This document shows, in pieces, positions 1 through 7,719 of a DNA stretch of 8,691 bases. Position numbers and translations under genes: made by a program. The stretch comes from Hyphomicrobiales bacterium. Its GTDB lineage: Bacteria; Pseudomonadota; Alphaproteobacteria; Rhizobiales; JAJFHC01. The stretch lies in assembly GCA_021775835.1 (NCBI GenBank), contig JAJFHC010000284.1, positions 1 through 8,691 of the forward strand. Direction: 5' to 3'. Under the pieces are notes generated by a model. It was not told where the DNA came from. It did no database searches and worked only from the letters and a program-made list of their open reading frames with translations. Every line of letters starts with the position of its first letter. Within the stretch, counting starts at the first letter, position 1.

Positions 1-49
1 TTTTTGTGAGGTTGTTATGAATTATTAGCCACCTGAGACAATCGTAGAT

Positions 50-1405
50 TTGTACTATGAGGTGTTTAAAGGCACTGATATTCTTCAGAGAAAGATGGTC
101 GGCAAAGCGCTAACCGATCTTCTGGAGAGAATTGATGATCCCCTTGTCGTTGCGCTTGATGGGCAATGGGGAACAGGTAAAACCTATTTTCTTAAACGCT
201 GGATCGGAGCGCATACGGTCGAGAATGGCAGCACAGCAACAACGGTCTACTTCGACGCTTTTGCACACGACTACCTGGGTGATCCGCTTCCCGCGTTGGT
301 TTCTGCCCTAGCTGAACGTTTCCCATCTGGTAATGAGGGAAACGTCCAAAAGGTGAAGGCGGCAGCTTTCAAGCTGGCGAAACCACTCACACGAGTGGGA
401 TTGGCAATCGCTACGTTTGGAGCAACTGAAGCTCTGGGCGATTTGGGCGACGCAGTTGCCGAAGCGGTAAGCGGTGAAACTGCTGCGGGTTTCGAGAAGT
501 TTTGGGAGAAAGAATCTGGTCGCCGCGCGGCCATGGACGAATTCAAATCTGCCCTTGAGACATTAACAGCTCCCTCCACTGAAAATGGAACCGGTTCATC
601 CTTAGTTTTTGTAATTGATGAATTGGATCGGTGTAGACCGGATTATGCCTTGGAAGTTCTAGAGGTGATTAAACATTTCTTTTCCGTCCCTCATGTTCAT
701 TTCGTACTTGGCGTTAATCTGCACGCTTTGGAAAATAGCGTGAAAGTCAGTTACGGCAAAAACATAGATGCCCAAGCATACCTAAAAAAGTTCATACAGA
801 TAACTCTCGAGCTGCCAGCCGATCTTGGTGATATTCACACCAAAAATCCAGTGAACTTGGTTTACTTAGCCCATTTGATCGAAGAAATGGGTGTGCCCGA
901 ACACATTTCGGAGCCGTTGAAAGTCCAAGTCAAAATGGTGGCGAGATTCAACGACATTTCGATACGAGATATCGGAAAAATAGTCTCTTCGATATCTTTG
1001 GCAAGCAACGAAGTGTTGAATAAAAGCAACTTTCTAAAAGGCTGGATTGCTGTAATGGTTGATCTAGTGATTGCGAAAAACGTCCGCCCTGATCTTTACC
1101 CCAAATTTTTGAATGCTACCGTCAACGAGGCGGACCTTGCTTCGTATATCGGAGCCACGGAAAGCACCATCACAGAGAAAATTGATGGCGAACACAATCC
1201 TGAATACGAACATCAAATTTATTACCGATATGAAACGTGGCTCTACATTGCGCACAATGGGCGCCTGGAAAACGCAGATCCTGAACATGTAAGGGCTGTT
1301 GGTCGGCAATTCGATCAGTATGGATTAGTGGATGAACCTCGCACGCTTCCAATGAGGGTGCACCATATGTGGCTGGACCAGTTTAACTTTTACACGCCTA
1401 GTTGA
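50..1405 (+). CDS. KAP-family P-loop NTPase, solitary in the window
   Basis: This 451-residue protein has the marks of a KAP P-loop ATPase. Walker A is GQWGTGKT at residues 38-45. The family's aromatic/acidic stretch after Walker A is seen as VYFDAFAHDYLGDPL (66-80). Walker B runs into the family signature FVIDELDRCRP (187-197, D190/E191/D193). Many KAP proteins carry two membrane helices between Walker A and B; here there is only a short hydrophobic patch (about 115-130), so it may be soluble or only peripherally membrane-bound. The reading frame has a stop at 26-28 and no ATG before residue 16. TTG at 50 is chosen because residues 8-30 (GTDILQRK... then LTDLLERIDD) resemble the usual family N-terminus; GTG at 62 or ATG at 95, which has a better purine-rich ribosome site (cagagaaag), are alternatives. 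It is more AT-rich than its neighbours and convergent with the tRNA and the mre operon. Known KAP proteins include phage-exclusion and defence ATPases (PifA, QatA); the function here is unknown. Confidence 0.85.
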   Translation: MYYEVFKGTDILQRKMVGKALTDLLERIDDPLVVALDGQWGTGKTYFLKRWIGAHTVENGSTATTVYFDAFAHDYLGDPLPALVSALAERFPSGNEGNVQKVKAAAFKLAKPLTRVGLAIATFGATEALGDLGDAVAEAVSGETAAGFEKFWEKESGRRAAMDEFKSALETLTAPSTENGTGSSLVFVIDELDRCRPDYALEVLEVIKHFFSVPHVHFVLGVNLHALENSVKVSYGKNIDAQAYLKKFIQITLELPADLGDIHTKNPVNLVYLAHLIEEMGVPEHISEPLKVQVKMVARFNDISIRDIGKIVSSISLASNEVLNKSNFLKGWIAVMVDLVIAKNVRPDLYPKFLNATVNEADLASYIGATESTITEKIDGEHNPEYEHQIYYRYETWLYIAHNGRLENADPEHVRAVGRQFDQYGLVDEPRTLPMRVHHMWLDQFNFYTPS

Positions 1406-1424
1406 GGTCGAAAACTCGTTCTAG

Positions 1425-1502
1425 GGAACAAACAGAATACGCTAAAGTCGCACGTGCGACTATGCGACTGTGGTTTACAGTCGCATGTTCTCTGTTGGTT
1501 CC
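1425..1502. repeat. Nested inverted repeats forming a branched structure
   Basis: Three inverted repeats are nested between the KAP stop codon and the tRNA. The outer arms are ggaacaaacaga (1425-1436) and tctgttggttcc (1491-1502), complementary at 11 of 12 positions. Inside lie two abutting hairpins. The first is the perfect 16-base palindrome agtcgcacgtgcgact (1446-1461). The second is a perfect 10-bp stem atgcgactgt/acagtcgcat (1462-1471 and 1477-1486) with loop ggttt. The heptamer AGTCGCA or its complement therefore occurs four times (1446, 1455, 1463, 1479) in the order forward, reverse, reverse, forward. There is no T-run after the structure on either strand, so an ordinary intrinsic terminator is not well supported. 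Recombinase binding site, operator cluster or structured RNA remain possible. Confidence 0.75.
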
Positions 1503-1509
1503 AACCCAC

Positions 1510-1526
1510 CAAGGACTAAGTCCTTG
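1510..1526. repeat. Perfect 8-bp inverted repeat next to tRNA 3' end
   Basis: The sequence caaggact-a-agtccttg has 8-base arms around a single central base and sits 7 bases beyond the tRNA CCA end. Read with the tRNA (minus strand) it could form a processing or termination hairpin, but the bases that follow are G-rich, not a T-run. Read from the KAP side (plus strand) it is followed by gaaaag. It could equally be an integrase core or arm site. Function not assigned. Confidence 0.6.
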
Positions 1527-1533
1527 AAAAGAT

Positions 1534-1609
<76 letters not shown>

Positions 1610-1623
1610 TCAAATCTCGTCAT

Positions 1624-1652
1624 ATCATAACGATGAAAACCGGCTCCGGCAA
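1624..1652 (-). promoter_or_regulatory. Promoter candidate for tRNA-Lys
   Basis: On the minus strand, TTGCCG (1652-1647) and TATGAT (1629-1624) are separated by exactly 17 bases. They match the sigma-70-type consensus at 4 of 6 and 5 of 6 positions. The -10 box ends 14 bases before the first base of the mature tRNA, the right distance for a short 5' leader removed by RNase P. The position supports independent transcription of the tRNA in addition to any read-through from rodA. Confidence 0.6.
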
Positions 1653-1688
1653 TGTTCACTGGCCTGAACCGACTGTGGAGCGTATCTA

Positions 1689-1708
1689 ACAGACCGTCCC
1701 GGTCCTGT
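1689..1708 (-). terminator. Weak hairpin after rodA, possible operon end
   Basis: In the 122-base rodA-tRNA gap, acag-accg (1689-1696) pairs with cggt-ctgt (1700-1708) across a 3-base loop, with one bulged c at 1704. It lies 23 bases past the rodA stop on the transcript. The following minus-strand bases are TAGATACG, so there is no convincing T-run. It may attenuate transcription or be a Rho-dependent end; the call is tentative. Confidence 0.25.
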
Positions 1709-1731
1709 CCAGCACTCATGACGCATTTGAT

Positions 1732-2877
1732 TCACACCATTGCCGTGTCGTGGTGGGTGAATTCTATGCGCCTGTGAAGCGCCACGTTCATCAACAGGCC
1801 GAACCCGAACATCAGGGTCAGCATGGCGGTACCGCCATAGGAAACCAGGGGCAGCGGCACGCCGACGACCGGCATCAGTCCCATCACCATGGCGAGGTTG
1901 ACGAAGGCATAGAGAAAGAACGTCAGGCACACACCTGTGGCGAGCAATCGGCCGAAATGGTTGAAGCTGTTCACTGCCACATAAAGCCCGAAGGCCAGGA
2001 TGATGAGGTATCCCGCCACCAGGGCGACGCCCCCCACCAGTCCCATCTCCTCGGCGAGCATGGTGAAGATAAAATCCGTATGCTGTTCGGGCAGGAAATT
2101 GAGTTGGCTCTGCGTGCCATGCAACAGTCCCTTGCCCCAGATCCCGCCTGAGCCGATGGCAATTTTCGACTGCAGGATATGATATCCGGCCCCCAGCGGG
2201 TCGCGCTCGGGGTCGAGAAAAGTCAGAATGCGTTGCCGCTGATAGCCATGCAACAAATTCCAGGCCACTGGGATGGCCGCCAGCACGCCCACCAGTCCTG
2301 TTGCGAAATACCCCCAGTGCAGCCCCGCCACCAGCAGCATCCCGAGGCCACCGGCGAGCAAAAGGATCGCAGTTCCCAGGTCGGGCTGTTTCAGCACGAG
2401 CAGAGTTGGCACCAGGATCATCAAAAGCGGCACGGCCAGTTTGAGGGGCTTTGAGACCTCCTCGCGTGGCAAACGTTCGTAAAAGGCCGCCAGAGCCAGC
2501 ACGAGGGCGATCTTCATGAATTCCGAGGGCTGGAGCTGGAAGGCACCCAGATCGATCCATCTTTGGGCACCGCCGGCCTTTGTGCCGAACACCGGCACCA
2601 GCGCCAGAAGCACAAGCGCAAAGCCGTAGAACGGATAGGCCGCCTTCATCCACAATCTGATGTCGATCAGCGCCACCACAACAAGCAGAGCCAGCCCGAT
2701 GCCGAACCGGATGACCTGACGTTGCGCCCACGGGTCCACGTCGCCGCCAGCCACCGAAAACAGCATGACCGCACCAAAGCCGGAGATGGCGGCCAGAACC
2801 AGGGTGAAGAACCACGCCGGGCTGACGAATTTGTCGATGATCGCAATCGCGCGGACCGGTTTTTCGTCGTGGTTCAT
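1732..2877 (-). CDS. rodA: RodA, SEDS-family peptidoglycan glycosyltransferase
   Basis: This 381-residue, highly hydrophobic protein polymerises lipid II into glycan strands during cell elongation, working in the inner membrane with its partner PBP2. Visible SEDS landmarks are GAQRWIDLG (103-111), LQPSEFMKIALVLALA (115-130), KQPDLGTA (163-170), the conserved block FLPEQHTDFIF (261-271) and the C-terminal PLVSYGGTAML (343-353). The aspartate in HTDF (D268) appears to correspond to the residue known to be essential in E. coli RodA. About ten membrane segments can be traced, as expected, and the length is normal for the family. It is the last gene of the mre operon. Its ATG overlaps the mrdA stop as ATGA, and a good ribosome site (GGAAGGAAG) lies about 8 bases upstream within mrdA, which suggests translational coupling and balanced synthesis with PBP2. 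FtsW is the alternative SEDS call, but the mre/mrdA context makes RodA secure. Confidence 0.97.
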   Translation of the reverse strand: MNHDEKPVRAIAIIDKFVSPAWFFTLVLAAISGFGAVMLFSVAGGDVDPWAQRQVIRFGIGLALLVVVALIDIRLWMKAAYPFYGFALVLLALVPVFGTKAGGAQRWIDLGAFQLQPSEFMKIALVLALAAFYERLPREEVSKPLKLAVPLLMILVPTLLVLKQPDLGTAILLLAGGLGMLLVAGLHWGYFATGLVGVLAAIPVAWNLLHGYQRQRILTFLDPERDPLGAGYHILQSKIAIGSGGIWGKGLLHGTQSQLNFLPEQHTDFIFTMLAEEMGLVGGVALVAGYLIILAFGLYVAVNSFNHFGRLLATGVCLTFFLYAFVNLAMVMGLMPVVGVPLPLVSYGGTAMLTLMFGFGLLMNVALHRRIEFTHHDTAMV

Positions 2878-4802
2878 GACCGGTCTTCCTTCCGGCCACG
2901 TTTGCTGCGGTCTCTCGGCTTCTTCTCCGACACCACTGCTTCTTCCGTCGTCGGAGGCACATAGACCGGTTGAGTGGCCGGATCGCGTTCGAGCAGTTGC
3001 AGCATGATATCCTTGGCCACCGGAGCCGCGGCCCGGGATCCGCCGCCGCCGTGCTCGACAATCACAGATATGGCATAACGGGGATTGTCCGCCGGGGCAA
3101 AACAGACAAACAGGGCATGATCTCGCCGGTGCCAGGGCAGTTGCGAGTTCTTCGAGATACCGCGCCGGCGCTCCGCCTTGGTAATGCGCCGCACCTGCGA
3201 CGTGCCGGTCTTGCCAGACATGAGCTGTCCGTTGACGTCGATCTTCGAACGCCCAGCCGTGCCGCGAGGTTCGTTGACAACACCGAACATGCCGCGCTTG
3301 ACGATTTCCAGATACTCATCCTTGATATCGATCTTTGGCACTTCGGACGGTATCAGGCTGCGGTCGCCAATCGTGCGCACGATGTGCGGCTCCACGGCAT
3401 AACCGCCATTGGCTATCCGTGCCGTCATCACCGCAAGTTGCAGCGGGGTGGTCAAGACGTAACCCTGACCGATCCCTGCAACCAGAGTCTCTCCCGGATA
3501 CCAGGGCTGTCCGAAATTGGCGCGTTTCCAGCCCCTGCTCGGGATCGCACCCGCCTTGGCACCGTAAACATCGAAGCCCAGCGTCTGCCCCAACCCAAGC
3601 TTTGTGGCGACTTCAGCGATCTTGTCGACGCCGATTTTTCGCGAAATCTCATAGAAGTAAGTATCGCACGACTGCTTGATGCCGTTGTGCATGTCCATCC
3701 TGCCGTGCCCGCGACGCTTCCAGCAATGGAAGTCATGATTCCCCAGCCGGTATCGGCCGGTACACCGCACTTTGTCGTTCGGATCCACCAAGCCGCTTTC
3801 AAGTGCGGCCAGTGCAACCACCATCTTGAAGGTCGAGCCAGGAGGATACTGTCCCCTCATCGCCTTGTTCATGAGCGGATTGTGCTTGTCCGCATTCAGC
3901 TCGCGCCAGAGTTTGGTTTTTATACCGCCGACAAACTCGTTGGCGTCGAACCCCGGCGACGATGCCGAGGCCAGGATTTCGCCGGTCTTGACATCGACCA
4001 CAACCGCCGACGCGCTTTTTTCATCCTTCAGCCGCTCCATGATTTGCCGTTGGATGGCCAGATCGATGGTCAGAACTGTTTCCTTGCCCGCGACACTGGG
4101 TACCTGATCCAATTCCCGGATTACCCGTCCACCAGAGTTCACTTCCACCTTCAAAGTACCCGACGTGCCGCGCAATTCCTGGTCGTGGGTCTTCTCCACA
4201 CCGTTCTTGCCGATATGAAAACCGGGCATCAGAAGCAGGGGATCTCCGTCCACTTCATCGGTATTGGCCGACGCCACATAACCCACCACATGCGCCAGGT
4301 CGCGGCCATGGTGGTACTGCCGCGTCGCCCCCATCTGGGGCAGAACGCCCGGTAGGTTGGGGCCGTGAACACTGATCTGGGCAAACTGTTGCCAATTCAG
4401 GTTTTCGACCACTGTTATCGGCACGAAACCGCGCTGGCGCTTTGCGCGTTTCAGCACCCTGTCGATATCTGCGTCTTTCAGCGGTACGACAGTGGCGATC
4501 TTCTTGAGGGTGTCGCGCAACTGGGTCGTCTCTTCCGGGATGACAATAACTTGCAGGTTTTCACGATTTGAAGCCACCGCGCCGCCAAACCGATCGACGA
4601 TTTTACCCCGCAGCGGCGCTATCAGCCGGTAGTTGATCCGGTTCTCATCGGCCTGCAGGGCATATTGATCGGCCTCCAGCACCTGCAGGTAGTACATGCG
4701 CGACCCCAGGATTCCAAACGCCGCAAGTTGGCCGGCACCCAGCAGAAAGGCCCGTTTGGTAAACGCCTGATGCCTCAGTTTTTCGTCGCGATCATAGGCC
4801 AT
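2874..4802 (-). CDS. mrdA: Penicillin-binding protein 2, elongasome DD-transpeptidase
   Basis: This 642-residue class B PBP cross-links lateral-wall peptidoglycan in the periplasm and is the partner of RodA. A single N-terminal membrane anchor is seen at about residues 17-35. The pedestal domain follows, including the typical LIAPLRGKIVDRFG (60-73) and a GKNGVEKTHDQELRG stretch (198-212). The transpeptidase domain has all three active-site motifs: STFK with catalytic S323 (323-326), SCD (378-380) and KTG (531-533). The C-terminus after about residue 610 is proline-rich, then strongly charged and basic (KKPRDRSKRGRKEDRS), probably disordered. The length is near the usual 600-650. The start at 4802 lies 8 bases after the mreD stop, with GGTAGGCGG as ribosome site, and the gene overlaps rodA by 4 bases. 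This is the family targeted by amdinocillin. Nothing is truncated, and the long open frames on the other strand are shadows. Confidence 0.97.
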   Translation of the reverse strand: MAYDRDEKLRHQAFTKRAFLLGAGQLAAFGILGSRMYYLQVLEADQYALQADENRINYRLIAPLRGKIVDRFGGAVASNRENLQVIVIPEETTQLRDTLKKIATVVPLKDADIDRVLKRAKRQRGFVPITVVENLNWQQFAQISVHGPNLPGVLPQMGATRQYHHGRDLAHVVGYVASANTDEVDGDPLLLMPGFHIGKNGVEKTHDQELRGTSGTLKVEVNSGGRVIRELDQVPSVAGKETVLTIDLAIQRQIMERLKDEKSASAVVVDVKTGEILASASSPGFDANEFVGGIKTKLWRELNADKHNPLMNKAMRGQYPPGSTFKMVVALAALESGLVDPNDKVRCTGRYRLGNHDFHCWKRRGHGRMDMHNGIKQSCDTYFYEISRKIGVDKIAEVATKLGLGQTLGFDVYGAKAGAIPSRGWKRANFGQPWYPGETLVAGIGQGYVLTTPLQLAVMTARIANGGYAVEPHIVRTIGDRSLIPSEVPKIDIKDEYLEIVKRGMFGVVNEPRGTAGRSKIDVNGQLMSGKTGTSQVRRITKAERRRGISKNSQLPWHRRDHALFVCFAPADNPRYAISVIVEHGGGGSRAAAPVAKDIMLQLLERDPATQPVYVPPTTEEAVVSEKKPRDRSKRGRKEDRS

Positions 4803-4810
4803 GGCGCCGC

Positions 4811-5335
4811 CTACCCGAACCCTGTTCCGGCTTCACGCGGACGTACACCGAGAATCAGGGACAGCGGAATGAACAGGATTATGCCAGCCGCAAACGCCAG
4901 TGCGGTTTGGTAAGGATCGACCAGGGTTCCAAAATACAACGACGTCAATCCCCAGGCCAAAGCCATGGCAATTGCCGATATCGTCACATAGGCCATGCCG
5001 ATCACCAGCCAAGGCATGGAAAACAGTGACGTGCGCTGCCCGCGCAGAACGAGATAGGCGACCAGAAAACTCAGAGCCCAGAGCCCAAGGGGCCCGCCGT
5101 AAAACGCATCGCACATGATCCCGACAGCGAAGACCAGCCAATACTGGACGTCCCCCCGCCGTGACAACGACCAGCAGAACACGACGCAGAATGCACCCAT
5201 CGGCCCGAGGGCCGGCACGCTATAACCGAGCCCGGCCGGAACGACGGACAAGATCAGGACAATGAAGACGACAAACAGAACCAGCGCCATTCTCAGGGCC
5301 CGGAAGAATTGATCTGGTCTGATTTTGAGTATCAT
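4811..5335 (-). CDS. mreD: MreD, rod-shape membrane protein
   Basis: This 174-residue polytopic inner-membrane protein belongs to the elongasome scaffold, where MreD partners MreC and modulates its effect on PBP2-RodA. Five to six hydrophobic segments can be traced at about residues 17-36, 43-57, 65-78, 85-98, 107-130 and 144-163. The MreD-like glycine/aspartate motif GIMCDAFYGGPLG lies at 72-84. MreD is poorly conserved in sequence, so the call leans on topology, length (usual range 160-180) and position between mreC and mrdA. It starts 13 bases after the mreC stop. The ribosome site is weak (GACGAGACGG), which may mean translation depends partly on ribosomes arriving from mreC. Confidence 0.93.
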   Translation of the reverse strand: MILKIRPDQFFRALRMALVLFVVFIVLILSVVPAGLGYSVPALGPMGAFCVVFCWSLSRRGDVQYWLVFAVGIMCDAFYGGPLGLWALSFLVAYLVLRGQRTSLFSMPWLVIGMAYVTISAIAMALAWGLTSLYFGTLVDPYQTALAFAAGIILFIPLSLILGVRPREAGTGFG

Positions 5336-5348
5336 GATCGCCGTCTCG

Positions 5349-6254
5349 TCACTGACTTCCGCTTTCCGCTGTTGTCAATGCAGCTGTATTTGGAGGATCC
5401 TTCGATGCTGTGCCAGGCACCTCCTCGGTTGGGGTTTCAGGTTTTTTGAGGACCCGGACATATTGTTGGTACTCAGGAGCGGCACTCAGGCGTATATGAA
5501 AACTGCCAGTCGGCGTCGCCTCGACAATGCCCACAGGCAGGCCCACGGGAAACAGTCCGCCATGTCCGGACGTGACGACCCGGTTCCCCTCCTGAAGGCG
5601 GGCCCCCAAGGGCAGGAACTCAAGGGTCGGCGTTTCCGTATTGTTTCCAGACAGAATTGCGCGGTACCCCAGCGGTTCGACGCGAACCGGCACCTTGCTG
5701 TTGAGGTCGCTCAACAACAGCACTCTGGAAGTTCGGTCTCCCGAAGATACCGTGCGCCCGACAACGCCGTCGGCTCCAATGACCGCCAATCCCTCTATCA
5801 CATCCTTGTTGAGTCCCGAGTCGATCAGTACCGTCCTGACAAACGGGCTGCTTGTGTCTGCGATCACCCTTGCGGTTACAGCTTCCGACTGATTCTCCGG
5901 TGTTGCATTCAAGAGGCGTTCATAGCGCGCAATGTCACTTTGGAGCTTGGCAACCTCGGCATAGAGCCCCCGCATTTCACGGTTCTCCGCCTTCAGGCGG
6001 GACACCTCGTCGACCAGATACTGGTAGGAACCGGCGTAACTCGTGGTTTCGCGCACGCGCGCCACGGGCTCGGACAACAGTTTGAGCAAAGGTGCGGTGA
6101 GATCAGCGGCAAGGCGATGGGCGATCCGGGTCAGCCCCGTGTCGCTGCGGCTTAGAACGAGCAGCACAAGCGACGCAACAATAAGCCCTGCAAACCAGAT
6201 TTTGTTCGCGGACCTTCTCGGCGCCGAAAACCGCCACTTAGGGTACTTAGCCAC
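5349..6254 (-). CDS. mreC: MreC, elongasome scaffold protein
   Basis: This 301-residue bitopic protein links cytoplasmic MreB to the periplasmic wall enzymes and activates PBP2. It has a basic N-terminus, a membrane helix at about 19-35, a periplasmic coiled coil at about 77-117 and then the two-lobed beta-barrel MreC domain (about 125-270). Recognisable family segments include the run ending IDSGLNKDV (144-152), then EGLAVIGADGVVGRT (154-168) and VVTSGHGGLFPVGLPVG (226-242). The tail after 270 is rich in P, T, E and S and looks disordered. The start is GTG at 6254: an in-frame TGA lies only 9 bases upstream, no ATG fits, and GAGGGG sits just before the GTG. The 101-base gap to mreB is the longest within the operon. 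Confidence 0.96.
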   Translation of the reverse strand: MAKYPKWRFSAPRRSANKIWFAGLIVASLVLLVLSRSDTGLTRIAHRLAADLTAPLLKLLSEPVARVRETTSYAGSYQYLVDEVSRLKAENREMRGLYAEVAKLQSDIARYERLLNATPENQSEAVTARVIADTSSPFVRTVLIDSGLNKDVIEGLAVIGADGVVGRTVSSGDRTSRVLLLSDLNSKVPVRVEPLGYRAILSGNNTETPTLEFLPLGARLQEGNRVVTSGHGGLFPVGLPVGIVEATPTGSFHIRLSAAPEYQQYVRVLKKPETPTEEVPGTASKDPPNTAALTTAESGSQ

Positions 6255-6355
6255 GACCCCTCACCCTCACTTTCGTCCGATTGCACCTTTTCCGCGTCAA
6301 AGCCACAACCATTCGCCAATCGCATGCCCGCGATTCAAAGTCGGTTCTACCGGTG
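6255..6355 (-). other. mreB-mreC intergenic gap (101 bases)
   Basis: This spacer is much longer than the other junctions in the operon (13, 8 and -4 bases). I see the GAGGGG ribosome site of mreC at its downstream end and no open frame of note. There is no clear sigma-70 promoter and no strong hairpin. It may allow differential expression or mRNA processing between mreB and the membrane components, but nothing in the sequence proves that. Confidence 0.5.
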
Positions 6356-7670
<1,315 letters not shown>

Positions 7671-7708
7671 CCTCACCTTGCCGGCGAACCATCGCCGGCA
7701 AGGTGAGG
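7671..7708 (-). terminator. Strong hairpin downstream of leuA
   Basis: The arms cctcaccttgccggcg (7671-7686) and cgccggcaaggtgagg (7693-7708) are perfectly complementary over 16 bases around the loop aaccat. On the leuA transcript the stem begins 11 bases after the stop codon. It is followed by GATTAATACAACAAC, which is AT-rich but has no true T-run. It probably ends or stabilises the leuA mRNA. Classical intrinsic termination would be imperfect, so some read-through into mreB is possible. Confidence 0.7.
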
Positions 7709-7719
7709 TTATCTGCTCG

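Larger units (their letters stand above)
1..1533. mobile_element. Possible edge of a genomic island abutting tRNA-Lys (inference)
   Basis: Everything left of the tRNA-Lys 3' end differs from the rest of the window. It is more AT-rich, carries a gene on the opposite strand, encodes an accessory-type ATPase and has a repeat-dense junction. tRNA 3' ends are the usual targets of tyrosine integrases, so this would be the tRNA-side end of an insertion. I found no integrase gene and no second copy of the tRNA 3' end between 1 and 1533, so the element, if real, continues past the left edge. This call rests on context and composition only. Confidence 0.35.

Noticed and set aside
16..21. A -10-like tatgaa upstream of the KAP gene
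   Set aside because: The matching -35 region would fall outside the window, so the promoter cannot be judged.
1292..1300. A 9-base match to the tRNA 5' end (agggctgtt) inside the KAP gene
   Set aside because: It is short, involves the 5' rather than the 3' end of the tRNA, is in coding sequence and does not extend, so it is best read as chance and not as an attachment repeat.
1425..1502. Integron attC site
   Set aside because: The block is an imperfect inverted repeat of suitable size, but the required outer core sequences (RYYYAAC and GTTRRRY) are not present at its ends and no integron integrase is visible.
1494..1511. Remnant T-arm and CCA of a second, decayed tRNA on the plus strand
   Set aside because: GTTGG-TTCCAAC-CCACC looks T-arm-like, but it has one stem mismatch, lacks the conserved purine in the loop and has no acceptor, D or anticodon arms in register.
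1625..3061. A 478-codon minus-strand frame overlapping rodA in another phase
   Set aside because: The rodA frame encodes all SEDS motifs; this one gives an arginine/alanine-rich translation typical of a shifted frame.
2970..4355. A 461-codon open frame on the plus strand antisense to mrdA
   Set aside because: It lies wholly inside the well-supported PBP2 gene, its translation has no recognisable domain and a composition typical of a shadow frame in GC-rich DNA, and it has no clear start context.
5325..6155. A 276-codon plus-strand open frame antisense to mreC
   Set aside because: It covers the MreC coding region, resembles no family I know and is explained by high third-position GC in mreC.
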